This document shows, piece by piece, positions 34,993 to 45,002 of a stretch of 64,000 nt of DNA. The stretch is from Nostoc sp. NMS2. GTDB taxonomy: Bacteria; Cyanobacteriota; Cyanobacteriia; Cyanobacteriales; Nostocaceae. Position 1 is the stretch's first letter. Every line of letters starts with the position of its first letter. The notes under the pieces are model-generated. The model did no database searches. It was not told the DNA's origin and worked only from the letters and a program-made list of their open reading frames with translations. The DNA lies in the NCBI RefSeq assembly GCF_017115105.1, contig NZ_JABXKH010000103.1, forward strand, positions 1-64,000, written 5' to 3'. The position numbers and the translations under genes were made by a program.

Positions 34993-36456
34993 ATGGGACA
35001 AAACACTTCACGTCGCTCAGTTTTACAAGGTTTGATTACCAGTGCAATTGTGATCGGGTTTGATTTTACTACTCGTTCCTGGGTAACATCTGCCAGTGCC
35101 ACATCTGTTTTTGAAAGTTTACCTTCCTTAGATGGAGTACTTTACACTGATAATGCGACACTTACTGATGCCAGTATTGATTTTGGTAACATCGTCCATC
35201 GTCAACCGATAGCAGTACTTAAACCAGGCTCAATTGAGGATATTGTTCAAATTATTCAATTCGCTCGGACGAGAAAGCTCAAAGTTGCCCCGCGCGGTCA
35301 GGGTCACTCTACCTACGGTCAGTCACAAGTAGAAGCAGGCATTGTCATTGATTTAAGCACGCTCAACAAGATTCATTTCATTGGTACAGACCGAGCAATT
35401 GTTGATGCTGGAGTGTTATGGAGTCAGTTATTGCAACAAACGCTTGCTACAGGATTAACACCGCCCGTTCTCACTGATTATATTGAACTTTCTGTAGGCG
35501 GCACTTTATCAGTGGGGGGTATTGGTGGTGCAACTCACCGTTATGGTGTGCAAGTTGACAATGTTTTAGAACTGAAGGTAGTTACTGGTACTGGTGATCT
35601 CGAAACTTGTTCACCCTTCTACAATCGCAATCTATTTACAGCAGTACTAGCAGGGCTAGGTCAATGTGGAATTATTGTACAAGCAACTCTTAAGCTAATT
35701 CCCGCCACTACCAATGCCCGTGTGTTTCAGTTATATTATGACGATTTAGCTACCTTTACTCATGACCAACGCCAAATCATTTTTGATGAGCGCTTCAACT
35801 ATGTAGAAGGTCAGTTAGTTTCTAATAATGCTGGTGGATGGCGTTATCTGCTAGAAGTGGCTAGCTTTTACAGTCCTCCTTCTGTACCTAATAATAACCG
35901 ATTGCTTCGGGGATTAAACTATACTCGCGGTACAGAACAAATAGAGGATAAAACAAAATTTGATTTTCTCAACCGTTTAGCTCCGACAGTTGCCTTTCTC
36001 AAATCGATTGGTGTTTGGTCAAATCCTCATCCTTGGTTAAACCTGTTTGTGCCAGGTAGCGCAGTTAACAGTTTTGTTGGTGAGGTCGCTGCTAATTTAA
36101 CGCTAGCTGACACAGGCCAGGGCCCAATTCTGCTATATCCAGTTAAAACTAAACGCTTCGGGCTACCTAATTTCCGGGTTCCGAACCAGAAGGTTGTGTT
36201 TCTGTTTGCCATATTGCGAACAGCAGTGCCACCGGATGATTCTGCAATTACAAAAATGCTCAATGATAATCGTAGACTTTTTGAGCAAAATCGTGATTTG
36301 GGTGGTTATCAATATCCTGTAAACGCCCTATCCTTCTCCCCTCATGATTGGCAGCAGCATTTCCGTCCAGTTTGGGGAAATCTGGTAAGTGCAAAGCGAC
36401 GTTACGATCCAGATAATTTACTAACACCAAGTCAGGGCATTTTCGCAAACTGTTAG
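34993..36456 (+). CDS. Tat-exported FAD-linked oxidase, cytokinin-dehydrogenase-like
   Basis: 487 residues. Tat signal RRSVLQGLITSAIVIGF at residues 7-23. The FAD-binding type 4 (PCMH/VAO) domain begins near residue 70; RGQGHSTYGQ holds H105, the position that carries covalent FAD in cytokinin dehydrogenases. Also LSVGGTLSVGGIGGATHRYG, typical of the family. The C-terminus ends YDPDNLLTPSQGIF, which matches the FDPxxILSPGQxIF end of plant and bacterial CKX enzymes. It would oxidise cytokinins or similar amines outside the cytoplasm. Specificity is inferred. An AT-rich leader precedes it and it stands alone. Confidence 0.82.
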   Translation: MGQNTSRRSVLQGLITSAIVIGFDFTTRSWVTSASATSVFESLPSLDGVLYTDNATLTDASIDFGNIVHRQPIAVLKPGSIEDIVQIIQFARTRKLKVAPRGQGHSTYGQSQVEAGIVIDLSTLNKIHFIGTDRAIVDAGVLWSQLLQQTLATGLTPPVLTDYIELSVGGTLSVGGIGGATHRYGVQVDNVLELKVVTGTGDLETCSPFYNRNLFTAVLAGLGQCGIIVQATLKLIPATTNARVFQLYYDDLATFTHDQRQIIFDERFNYVEGQLVSNNAGGWRYLLEVASFYSPPSVPNNNRLLRGLNYTRGTEQIEDKTKFDFLNRLAPTVAFLKSIGVWSNPHPWLNLFVPGSAVNSFVGEVAANLTLADTGQGPILLYPVKTKRFGLPNFRVPNQKVVFLFAILRTAVPPDDSAITKMLNDNRRLFEQNRDLGGYQYPVNALSFSPHDWQQHFRPVWGNLVSAKRRYDPDNLLTPSQGIFANC

Positions 36457-36728
36457 AAATGTAAGAATAATTTCACTACTGGAATTGACCAGACACAGAC
36501 CAGATGCTACTTCTAATGTTGATTAACCAAAAACTCGAAGTCTATATCGGCGTAATAGGAAACCTACTCCAATTGAGCCTATACTAAACAGGAGGCGATC
36601 GCTAGCTTACACACTTAAGAGAAGGTTCATGGGATTGGGGGCGATCGCACGTTCTCGGTGGGCGCGGTGTTAGTGGAGCGCTCAATCGTCATCTCCACCC
36701 ACCGATATATTCATACAGCTGCTGTTGC

Positions 36729-38256
36729 CTAATTTTTAACAAGAATAACAGCGTGAGGGTCACTCAAATTATCTTTAGTATCACCACTCTTTATAAATGT
36801 GGGTAAAACATGGGTAAGTTGACCAGTTTTTTTGTTATTCAAATCGATAATTCCTAATCCCGGACAACTACCTATAGCCGCATGAGCTATAGTTTGAGGG
36901 AGAGTGCCGCGTAAAGCAACATAAATCCTCTTACCTTTTAAATCTGGATCAGCTAAATCCGGAGTCGGATCATCGTCAGTCATGGTGTTTAAAGTAGACT
37001 TACAGACACCAGAATTTGCCAAACTGTAACTTCCTTCGTATTCAAGTTTCTGACCAACTTTTTTCTGACCAACTTTAAAGACTTCTACATTGTTGCGTAT
37101 ACGATCAAATTGATGTAGATATTTGTCCTTCACAATTACCATGCCATGTGCATCACGATTGTTACCAGCCAAAGTTTTACCATTATCAGAGTCAGCCCAA
37201 ACAGCTATCGGAGTAGGTTGATTAGGCAAATTAAATTGAGGTGCTGACGGGTAATCTTGAGTTAGCTGATATACGCTAAATTCACTGATATTGGGTGCAG
37301 GTGTACCCGTACTGAGAAACATACTACCATTAGCAGAATGACCCCCACAGCCAGCCGCTCGAAATGTATTGACATCATACTCGGCAACAATTTCCATTGG
37401 CGTAATATTGGTGTCAACTACAAACATACCCCCACCTCCTAATGTCGCATAGGCATGTTGGCTATTATCGGTAAGAATGGGGCAGATAACTGTATTATTA
37501 GGGCGGATGCTCACAGCCTGTTTAGCTATTCCATTAGGTGTGATGGTTGATTGACCATCTGAGACCAAACCTGTTTTAGTACAAGAGATGTCATCATAGG
37601 GATCTACATCTACAGCAATTGGTTGAGCTAATATCCTACCTGTTCCACCAACTAAATCTAAACTTGCATCAGCATTATATTGAAAGCCGATCACTATTAT
37701 ATTGAAAGCCGATCACTTTTCTTTTATCGTTTTCGGCTATGTCTACACGTTCAAGCATTTTCCCGCTTTGGTTAGCCAACAGGATTTTTGATCCGTCATC
37801 AGTAACCAAACTCATGTGGTTTTGCCTACCTGTACTTGTTTGGGTAGTGCGGAATAGACATATAGCTTTTTTTGTCTGGCTATTAACTATACCCAAATGA
37901 CCAGAAGCAACAAAATTAAGAGTTACATATTTGTCATCCGGTGTGGGCATAATTCCGTGAATTCGGTTGACGTTATCTCCTGTGGTTTGTTGAGCCATAA
38001 GAAATAAATCAGTAGCTACATCCAAAACTAAAGGATTGTTAATGGGTGGATTTTCTTCTAAATCTTTGCTGTTATAAATTCTGACTTTGCCACCATAAAA
38101 ACCTTTAGGATTTGTGGCTGTAATCCCTTGAGTATTGCCTTGGTCACTCATCCAAATCTCATAATTTGAATTACTAGCATAACTAATAGTCCCGACAACA
38201 ACTAGGCTCAACGTTAAAATGAAGCCTAGTAAATAGCGGATAAAAAACTTATTCAT
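36729..38256 (-). pseudogene. Secreted beta-propeller-like protein split by a 22-bp tandem duplication
   Basis: The 5' part (37675-38256) starts with a signal peptide (RYLLGFILTLSLVVVGTISY) and continues through EIWMSDQGNTQG to VIGFQYN, then leaves frame. The 3' part (36729-37694) begins again at IGFQYNADASLDLVGG and runs to DPHAVILVKN. The cause is a perfect 22-bp direct duplication (37674-37695, 37696-37717). Deleting one copy restores an ORF of about 500 codons. The protein has repeated short beta segments and no catalytic motif that I know. Function unknown; extracytoplasmic. Confidence 0.88.
37674..37717. repeat. Perfect 22-bp tandem duplication
   Basis: Two adjacent copies of a 22-bp sequence starting ATTATATTGAAAGCC and ending GATCACT. 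The length is not a multiple of three, so it shifts the frame. Confidence 0.95.
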
Positions 38257-38476
38257 TTGACATTTTGCCCATTTTATTTGCTTGAGTGCAATCGCTTTAT
38301 CACGGGAGCAGGCTTGAAAAAGTAGAAATTTTCAAAGCGTACTACACTACCATGTAATCATAGCTTTCAGTACTTGCCACAAGTTCAACAAAATCGACGC
38401 TTTGCAGCAAGGAATATATAGCACCGGCAGATCAGCGAGGCGGCGCTGCTAAAGTGGAAAAAGCGATCGCTGCTCC

Positions 38477-39012
38477 TTGCCTAACGGGTCATCATCCTCC
38501 GAACAAACATTCAGCCACGAAACTCGCGGTATTAGTGCTGATAGCTTGCCTTTAGGAATCTCTCAAGCTCCATTTCGTCTTCAAATGGCAGGTGAGAAAG
38601 AATATTCTTTAGAACTACTCGCTGGTTTCATTGGCGTTCGTCAAGATTCTCAATCGCAAACTTTACAACCTGAAATTGGTTGGGCAGTGCGCGAATGTAA
38701 CAATGATTTTGCAATAAAATTTACGAAATTTCTCAACCAAAATCTTTTACCTGTTATGCAACTCATCTGATGGATCTTGAAGATGGTCGTTGTATTGCTT
38801 ACTTCTTTAATACTTACAAGCGCGAATGTTGCATACTTTTGGTCCAGCCGATTTTAGAGAGCAATCAGCTTTCAGATCCTGTAATTATTGCTAATAGCAT
38901 TCCAGAACTTTTTAAGCGCATATTTCAAGCTCAGGGGCAGTACTACTTTGACGATGCTAACTTTGACGTTACCCAATTTAAATATGAATTACTGCTTTGG
39001 CCGGAAGACTAG
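38477..39012 (+). pseudogene. Two overlapping short ORFs, probably remnants of a larger gene
   Basis: 38477-38770 (TTG start) contains SLELLAGFIGVRQDSQSQTL and PEIGWAVREC, a conserved-looking block. 38770-39012 begins at an ATG overlapping that stop (TGATG) and contains ILESNQLSDPVIIANSIPEL. Each is too short and lacks a convincing start, so I read them as pieces of one or two degraded genes. I do not recognise the family with confidence. Confidence 0.45.
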
Positions 39013-39272
39013 AGGCTTACAAAGGATTCAAACCTGGACAATTCCAGTTTCAGGCAAGTGAAGTTATAGTCAGAAGTATATATCGTCATTTGAGAAAAGA
39101 TGAAGTCAATGGAAATATAACAGAAGATTGGTTCGTTGTAATTCCGCAAATTCGCGTATGCCGATAATAAATTGGATAGGCAACGCAAGCAACGAAAATG
39201 CCAGAGTAAATTCATTAGGTTTATACTGGCAGTCAGTAACAAATAATTTACTGCTAGCAGAAACATAAATTT

Positions 39273-42119
39273 GTGACTGATAACAAACCAACCGATTACG
39301 CCGCAATTATCCGTGCCGCCAACCAAACTGTTCCAGAACCTCCTGAATGGCTAAGTGCAGGTCGATATGTTTACTCACCAGAGTATGGAGTTGGGGAGGT
39401 AATGGCATTATTGGGCAGACGGTTGATTGTCAAGTTTGTAGAAGAAGTTAAGCCAACCCAATTTGTCGATTGGGAGCAGACTCTAGCTTTGGGATCAATT
39501 AAAGCAAGTAACGCCAACTTAGTATCTTCGGCAACATTCCTTGAAGATAACAACGCCGCAGCCACAACAACTGCGGAGCAGATTCAACAAATCCCCCAGG
39601 TAGGATTTCAGTCTGTAGCGCAAGAACTGATTGCAAGCATTAGAGCGATAGATATCAAAAATGCTAACCAAGGTATGATTCACCCTCTACCGGGCGATTT
39701 ACCACCTGCTTTACGTTTAGCGTTACAGAATAACGGTATCACTCAGATTTATTCTCACCAATTAGAAGCTTTAACAAAGTTACGTACTGGGTTTGACTTG
39801 AGTATTACTACGCCTACAGCAAGCGGAAAGACGCTGTGCTACAACTTGGCTATTCTGGAATCATGCATTAAGCAACCGCAAACAACAGCATTGTACATTT
39901 TTCCACTTAAAGCATTAGCTCTAGATCAAATGCGAAAATTACAGTCGCTTGTCAAGGCAATGCCCAACACTCGCCTCAAACTCGCACTGATGACGGGAGA
40001 TACACCAGCTAATGAACGGCAGCGCTTTTTTATTCCCAACCCTCCAAACATCTTGGCAGTCAGCCCTGACTTATTGCATTACTATCTCTACAATGTACGC
40101 CGTCGAGATGAAGGAGTTGGATGGCGACAGTTTTTAAGACAGTTGCGCTACTGTGTAATTGATGAAAGCCATACATATACTGGGGCTTTCGGCGCACACT
40201 TTGCTAATCTCATGCGGCGGCTAAGGTTAGCAGTTGATGCGGTTGGTGGTAATTCCCAAAGACTGCAATTTATTTGTTCTAGTGCCACGATCGGAAATCC
40301 TCAAGATATGGCATTGCGATTTAGCGGCAGAACCCATCAACCCCAAAGATTACACCTGATTGAGGATAGTGGCGCTCCCTATAAAGGACGTACCTTATTA
40401 TCTCTTGCTCCAAACAATGCAGCTAATGTTGAAGCTACTAAAATAGTGATTTCCTGGTTGCAGCATAACTTGAGTGGGATTGTCTTTTGTAACTCTCGTG
40501 CAGCTGTCAAAGGTTTACTTGGGTTAATTCAAAGAGAAACACAACGCATTGGATTAGGTTATCTAACCAGCAAGGTAGCAGTTTTCTACAGTTCCTTAAC
40601 GGGCGATCGCCGTAGCGAGATTATTCAAAAACTCCAAGGTGGACAAATCAAGGTAATTATTTCAACTTCTTCCCTAGAAGCAGGAATCGATTTACCGGAA
40701 CTAGACTGCTGTTTAATTCGGGGGTTTCCAGGTAGCTTGATGTCATTTTGGCAACGAGTTGGTCGAGCCGGACGCAAACAGCACGGGCTAGTGATTTATC
40801 TGCCATTAGGACAAAACCCGATTGATGTATACTACGCTCGACATAACCAAAAGTTACTATCAGGAGAAGTTGAATCTGCCGCATTTAACCCTGACTATCC
40901 AACCATTTTAGGTAAACATTTAGAATGTGGTTGCATTGAAAGTAGTTTAACTTTGGGAGAACTGAATACTCGTTTTGGAAAAACAGCCGGTGCAGTTGCA
41001 GATTCTCTTTTACAACAAAACAAAATTTTCTTAAGTGGTAACGGAAAACTCTGGGGAAGAGGTTATCCTCATAAAGAAATTAATATCAGAAGCAGCACTC
41101 AAAGGTCAATTTCTCTAATTAATAAACATACGGGCGAAATTTTAGAAAGTATGTCGCTACCGTTAGCCCATCGAGAAGTATTTCCCGAAGCAATATATAT
41201 GGTGCAAGATGAAAGTGGGCAATTAATAGCATACCGTAGCGAAAGCCTAAATTCCGACAAAGGAGAAGCAATCCTAACATTTTTAGGAAAAGATACAGAT
41301 TTATTTACTGAAGCGGAGTCAGAATTAGATATTCAACCACTTTCTACCTTGGCGGAATCGAAAATTATCCCTACTAATATCAAAGATGCTCGTTTACGTT
41401 TAACTCTTGTTTGGGGAGAAATTACGAATTCTGTTATTGGTTATAGATTGATGAAGCGTACCTACGGAATGACTTGTAAAAACCAACGTTGCGCTAATTA
41501 TAAAAAACCACTTGAAGGAAAAAGCTGTTCATTGTGTAAGCAGGCGCTGAGTGCAGCAGAAGTGACAAAACTTCAAAAAGAAATCGCATTTTCAGAGCCA
41601 TACGTCACAAAATACCAAGCGCCTTGCGTACTAGTAGAGTTAAATGAGCCGTTACAGAAAGCCCTGCAAATAACTGTCAATAAATACAAACAAGAAATTA
41701 TGACCGCTAATGGAGGTGAGGTTCCAGAACTTTATCAATCATTATGGAGTAGCACTGCTGAAGTGACGGCACTGCATAGTATCCAGCACCAGATAGTTAA
41801 AGCTGTACCTTTGGTAGTTTTATCCTCCAGTTTGGATGTAGATGAATTGGCCATACAAAAAGAAAGCAGAAACATTGGTTACTTTTTTGACACCTGTGAA
41901 GGTGGAAATGGGGCAGCAGAAGCTATTTTCTCCGACTTCACAAAATTTGCTGCAGCATCTTACGCTTTAGCAGCTGAATGTGATTGTGAAGCTGGTTGTC
42001 CAAGATGCCTACATTCAACGGCTTGTCCACAGCATAATGAACCATTGCATAAAGATGTCGGTTTGTTTTTATTGGATGCAATTAGTCAAGCGAAGCTCAA
42101 TTCCCAAAATCCATCTTGA
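39273..42119 (+). CDS. DEAD/DEAH-box helicase with C-terminal DUF1998/zinc region (MrfA/YprA-like)
   Basis: 948 residues, GTG start. An N-terminal Tudor-like ~50 residues (RYVYSPEYGVGEVMALLGRR) resembles the CarD/RNAP-interacting fold. Walker A TPTASGKT is near 180, DESH near 296, SSATIG near 345, and motifs V-VI (SSLEAGIDLPELDCC; QRVGRAGRK) near 465-505. The last 50 residues have the four-cysteine cluster CDCEAGCPRCLHSTACPQH of DUF1998 helicases. Such MrfA-type helicases act in mitomycin-type DNA repair; relatives occur in DISARM, but no DrmB or methylase is next to it here. Confidence 0.9.
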   Translation: MTDNKPTDYAAIIRAANQTVPEPPEWLSAGRYVYSPEYGVGEVMALLGRRLIVKFVEEVKPTQFVDWEQTLALGSIKASNANLVSSATFLEDNNAAATTTAEQIQQIPQVGFQSVAQELIASIRAIDIKNANQGMIHPLPGDLPPALRLALQNNGITQIYSHQLEALTKLRTGFDLSITTPTASGKTLCYNLAILESCIKQPQTTALYIFPLKALALDQMRKLQSLVKAMPNTRLKLALMTGDTPANERQRFFIPNPPNILAVSPDLLHYYLYNVRRRDEGVGWRQFLRQLRYCVIDESHTYTGAFGAHFANLMRRLRLAVDAVGGNSQRLQFICSSATIGNPQDMALRFSGRTHQPQRLHLIEDSGAPYKGRTLLSLAPNNAANVEATKIVISWLQHNLSGIVFCNSRAAVKGLLGLIQRETQRIGLGYLTSKVAVFYSSLTGDRRSEIIQKLQGGQIKVIISTSSLEAGIDLPELDCCLIRGFPGSLMSFWQRVGRAGRKQHGLVIYLPLGQNPIDVYYARHNQKLLSGEVESAAFNPDYPTILGKHLECGCIESSLTLGELNTRFGKTAGAVADSLLQQNKIFLSGNGKLWGRGYPHKEINIRSSTQRSISLINKHTGEILESMSLPLAHREVFPEAIYMVQDESGQLIAYRSESLNSDKGEAILTFLGKDTDLFTEAESELDIQPLSTLAESKIIPTNIKDARLRLTLVWGEITNSVIGYRLMKRTYGMTCKNQRCANYKKPLEGKSCSLCKQALSAAEVTKLQKEIAFSEPYVTKYQAPCVLVELNEPLQKALQITVNKYKQEIMTANGGEVPELYQSLWSSTAEVTALHSIQHQIVKAVPLVVLSSSLDVDELAIQKESRNIGYFFDTCEGGNGAAEAIFSDFTKFAAASYALAAECDCEAGCPRCLHSTACPQHNEPLHKDVGLFLLDAISQAKLNSQNPS

Positions 42120-42234
42120 ACTGAGCATTTGAATTAATGGTCTATCAAATTAGGTGCGATGGTGTACCTGCTAGCCTTTGGTATCGCCCTCCATCAAATG
42201 GGAACCATGTTATGTAATTGCGTTCCTGGGCACC

Positions 42235-43311
42235 ATGAAATTATTGAATTTTCTCAAATCCAAACCAGTCATTATAGTTTTAGCAATTGCAGTAAACATC
42301 ACTGGTATTGATGTACATTCTTCTAGTTCAAATCTTCCCATAGGCAAGAGTACAATTACTCAGTCTCAACTACAGATTCAACTTGTTCACACACTGACTG
42401 GGCATAAAAAAGTGACTTTTGGTGTTCGAGCCGTTGCGATTAGCTCAGATGGGGAAACCCTAATTACTGGAGGTAGAGATGATACAATTAAATTCTGGAA
42501 TTTACGTACTGGGAAATTACTGCATAGTTTAGACGCTCACTCAGATGGTATTACTTCAATAGCTATTAGTCCAGATGGCAAGCGAATTGTAACTGGTGGG
42601 ATAAGCACCCCAACAATGAAGGTTTGGGATTTACGCACTTTCCTTATGCTAAAGGGCGACAGTGGGCATACCCAACCAGTAGAAACCGTTGCGATTAGTT
42701 CAGATGGTAGATTGATTGCTAGTGGCAGTGACGATGGCACAATCAAGCTTTGGTATTTACACACGCTTAAGCTGCTTGATACCATTCCTGCACACTCAGG
42801 ATTTGTGAGTAAAATTGCATTTAGCCCTGATATGCAAACCCTTGTGAGTACTGGGGGTGGCGATGATAATACAATTAGGCTGATTGATTTACAAACTAAA
42901 AAAACACGCCATATTCTCAAAGGGCACAAAACCGGAATTGATGCTATTGCCATTACTCCAGATAGTAAAAAGCTTGTTACTGGTAGTTTTGGTCAGCTAG
43001 TTTCTCGAAATCGTGCAATTAGTACTCTGAAATTATGGAATCTTCAAACTGGAAAACTACTGCATGAGTTTAGTGATAATTTTAATTCAGTTGAATCTCT
43101 TGTGATCAGCCCGAATGGAAAAATTCTGATTTGCGGCAATTATGATGGCACTATTAAACTGTGGAGTTTAGAGCAAGGGAAATTGTTGCATACATGGAAG
43201 GATGGTTCCAGTTCTGTTTTAGGGCTTGCTCTTAGTCCAGATGGTAAAACCCTCGCTAGTAGTAATGAGGACAGCACCATACATATTTGGAAAATAAACT
43301 CAAAAACTTAA
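42235..43311 (+). CDS. Secreted WD40 repeat protein
   Basis: 358 residues from ATG 42235, which directly precedes a hydrophobic segment (PVIIVLAIAVNITGI) likely to be a signal or anchor; the longer frame from 42178 is less likely. Seven WD40 repeats follow, e.g. AVAISSDGETLITGGRDDTI, KFWNLRTGKLLHSLDAH, IHIWKINSKT at the end, so one seven-bladed propeller. Probably periplasmic or surface-bound scaffold. It follows the helicase by ~115 bp. Confidence 0.88.
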   Translation: MKLLNFLKSKPVIIVLAIAVNITGIDVHSSSSNLPIGKSTITQSQLQIQLVHTLTGHKKVTFGVRAVAISSDGETLITGGRDDTIKFWNLRTGKLLHSLDAHSDGITSIAISPDGKRIVTGGISTPTMKVWDLRTFLMLKGDSGHTQPVETVAISSDGRLIASGSDDGTIKLWYLHTLKLLDTIPAHSGFVSKIAFSPDMQTLVSTGGGDDNTIRLIDLQTKKTRHILKGHKTGIDAIAITPDSKKLVTGSFGQLVSRNRAISTLKLWNLQTGKLLHEFSDNFNSVESLVISPNGKILICGNYDGTIKLWSLEQGKLLHTWKDGSSSVLGLALSPDGKTLASSNEDSTIHIWKINSKT

Positions 43312-43318
43312 CTGTAAT

Positions 43319-43414
43319 TTGTTAGCCGAACACTACCAATTACAAAATCACGCGGCAGAAATGGCAGCGTTACACGAGTTAAAAAGATGGCAATCGCCTA
43401 AAGCAGGCAGTTAG
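43319..43414 (+). other. Possible 31-codon coding remnant
   Basis: The frame LLAEHYQLQNHAAEMAALHE followed by LKRWQSPKAGS and stop has amphipathic helix character but no start, so it may be the tail of a lost gene. The rest of the 43312-43606 gap shows nothing. Confidence 0.25.
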
Positions 43415-43606
43415 GCTATCTTGCTTGGCTTAACTAAAGTATTATTCTCCCGAACTTAACTCAGATTGGTTCAAAATTGCTTCTAGTAATCCAGTCGGTA
43501 AGCTGCTAGTTACCATGTATTTCCACTGAATGCTTAATTGAGAAAAACTTTTGCAAGGATTCAGGTTTTATAATTAAAAATAAAGGGCTTAGAGCATTAA
43601 ACATAA

Positions 43607-44125
43607 ATGAGGTTAAAGGCTGTGAAAAAAATAGTTGTTGCTGCAATATTTAGCTTAATCGCTGGCTCAACATCTTTACTTTTTCCCCAAGCCGCTAAAG
43701 CTGATAGGGTTGTTTACTGTCATCCTGTTACTGAGAATAGAGTACTCAATGAATCGGCGGCTGACCACCCCTATGCTTATGCAAATGGTTTTCGAGAAGG
43801 AGAACAAAGCGCTCGGAATAGAGTTGCTTATAAACCTCGGACTGCCGGAGGTGAATTCGCTCGTGGTTTTCACGATGGTTATTTAAATCTACCTTATGCT
43901 GGACAAGACAATGTTGTACCTAAAACAATTGTGCAACATACTACTACTGTTTGTAATGAAGATGGTTATTACACCGTAGCGCCTTCTCCAGCTTACATCT
44001 ACAACCCTTATCCCATCTATGTGTCGCCCTATCCTACTTATGGCATCAACTTCGGATTTGGAAGAGGGTTCCACTTTGGATTTGGCGGAGGGTTCCACGG
44101 ATGGGGCCACCATCGAAGATGGTAG
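43607..44125 (+). CDS. Secreted Gly/Tyr/His-rich protein
   Basis: 172 residues. A signal peptide (KKIVVAAIFSLIAGSTSLLF, cut near QAAKA-DR) is followed by a polar domain and a C-terminus rich in YNPYPIYVSPYPTYG and GFGRGFHFGFGGGFHGWGHH. A GTG at 43622 is an alternative start. Likely cell-wall or envelope protein; low-complexity end may bind metal or carbohydrate. Family unknown. Confidence 0.72.
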   Translation: MRLKAVKKIVVAAIFSLIAGSTSLLFPQAAKADRVVYCHPVTENRVLNESAADHPYAYANGFREGEQSARNRVAYKPRTAGGEFARGFHDGYLNLPYAGQDNVVPKTIVQHTTTVCNEDGYYTVAPSPAYIYNPYPIYVSPYPTYGINFGFGRGFHFGFGGGFHGWGHHRRW

Positions 44126-44669
44126 GGGTGGGGAATTTTGTCAAAGAAAGTTTCTAGGCTAGAGAGTGATCGCAATCGGGGATTTTCATAGTAGCAGTGT
44201 ATTGCTTTGAAGCAAGCGATGCCTACGGCGGTAAACTACGTCCCAAAGGCAATTTTTCCTCTAAGAATTATTTAGGGAGAGGCGATCGCTCTAGTAAAAT
44301 CAAAAACCACCCACATCATGTAAGTGGATAACAAAAGAGAGAGTAAGCCATAGTCCCTACCATTAGTGTAAGGATTTTATTTTGTTGACTGGGGTGCGAT
44401 TGCTGCTTGTAACCTCTGCTGCAATCGAGAATATCTGCCTTGAGCTTTGTCGTAAAGCCTGCGGCATAGCTACGCTTAGAGCGCAACCTAAGAAGAGAAG
44501 GGTCGAAATGCGCTAAACTACGCTTTATTACTAACTATCTTTCGCTACATGGTGGTCACTCCAGTAGGTCTAACCTATTAACCTATTTTGAATTCCCCGA
44601 AGAGGTTGACTATCAACTGTTGGCTATGGACGACAGGACTAATAACTAATAACTAATTACCATTGACTA
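44126..44669. other. Intergenic region with dispersed repeats
   Basis: Contains two small repeats with the GCCT...TA-CGC form: 44221-44238 after GCGAT, and 44457-44472 (GCCTGCGGCATAGCTA then CGC). 44292-44341 is a 50-bp sequence repeated at 48599-48648. No gene seen. Confidence 0.6.
44292..44341 (+). repeat. 50-bp dispersed repeat, copy 1 (copy 2 at 48599-48648)
   Basis: Both copies share TAGTAAAATCAAAAACCACC, then CCA, a short variable block, AAGTGGA and AACAAAAGAGA. CCAC and GTGG form a small stem. Copy 2 ends close to the 3' end of the S1/P1 nuclease gene. Confidence 0.8.
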
Positions 44670-45002
44670 ATGACTAACCAAACCATTCATGTTGTAGCTC
44701 GTTTTGTGGCAATACCAGATAAAGTAGAAGAACTCAAAGCTTTATTATTGGGACTGATTGAATCAACGAAACTTGAAGCAGGTGTGATTAAATATGAACT
44801 TTTACAAAATCAATCAGATCCAACAGATTTTACTTTTGTAGAAGAATGGGAATCTGCGGCAGCACTGGATACTCATTTAACATCACCCTATCTGCAAGCC
44901 GCAATAGCCAAGCTAGAAGGATTAATAGCTGCGCCACTAGAAGATATCCGCCGTTATTCTATTTTGGCTGCGATACCTACTATCCAAGGAGTGGAATCTT
45001 GA
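44670..45002 (+). CDS. Antibiotic biosynthesis monooxygenase (ABM) domain protein, YgiN-like
   Basis: 110 residues, one ferredoxin-like ABM domain: VVARFVAIPDKVEELKALLL, then KYELLQNQSDPTDFTFVEEW and HLTSPYLQAAIAKLEGL. This is the size and pattern of small cofactor-free quinol monooxygenase-type proteins; most act as dimers. It stands alone between repeat-rich gaps. Confidence 0.87.
   Translation: MTNQTIHVVARFVAIPDKVEELKALLLGLIESTKLEAGVIKYELLQNQSDPTDFTFVEEWESAAALDTHLTSPYLQAAIAKLEGLIAAPLEDIRRYSILAAIPTIQGVES

Noticed and set aside
39273-42119. DISARM or other helicase-based defence system
   Set aside because: The helicase has the DUF1998 tail found in DrmA, but no DrmB, DrmC or methyltransferase gene is adjacent; MrfA-type repair is simpler.
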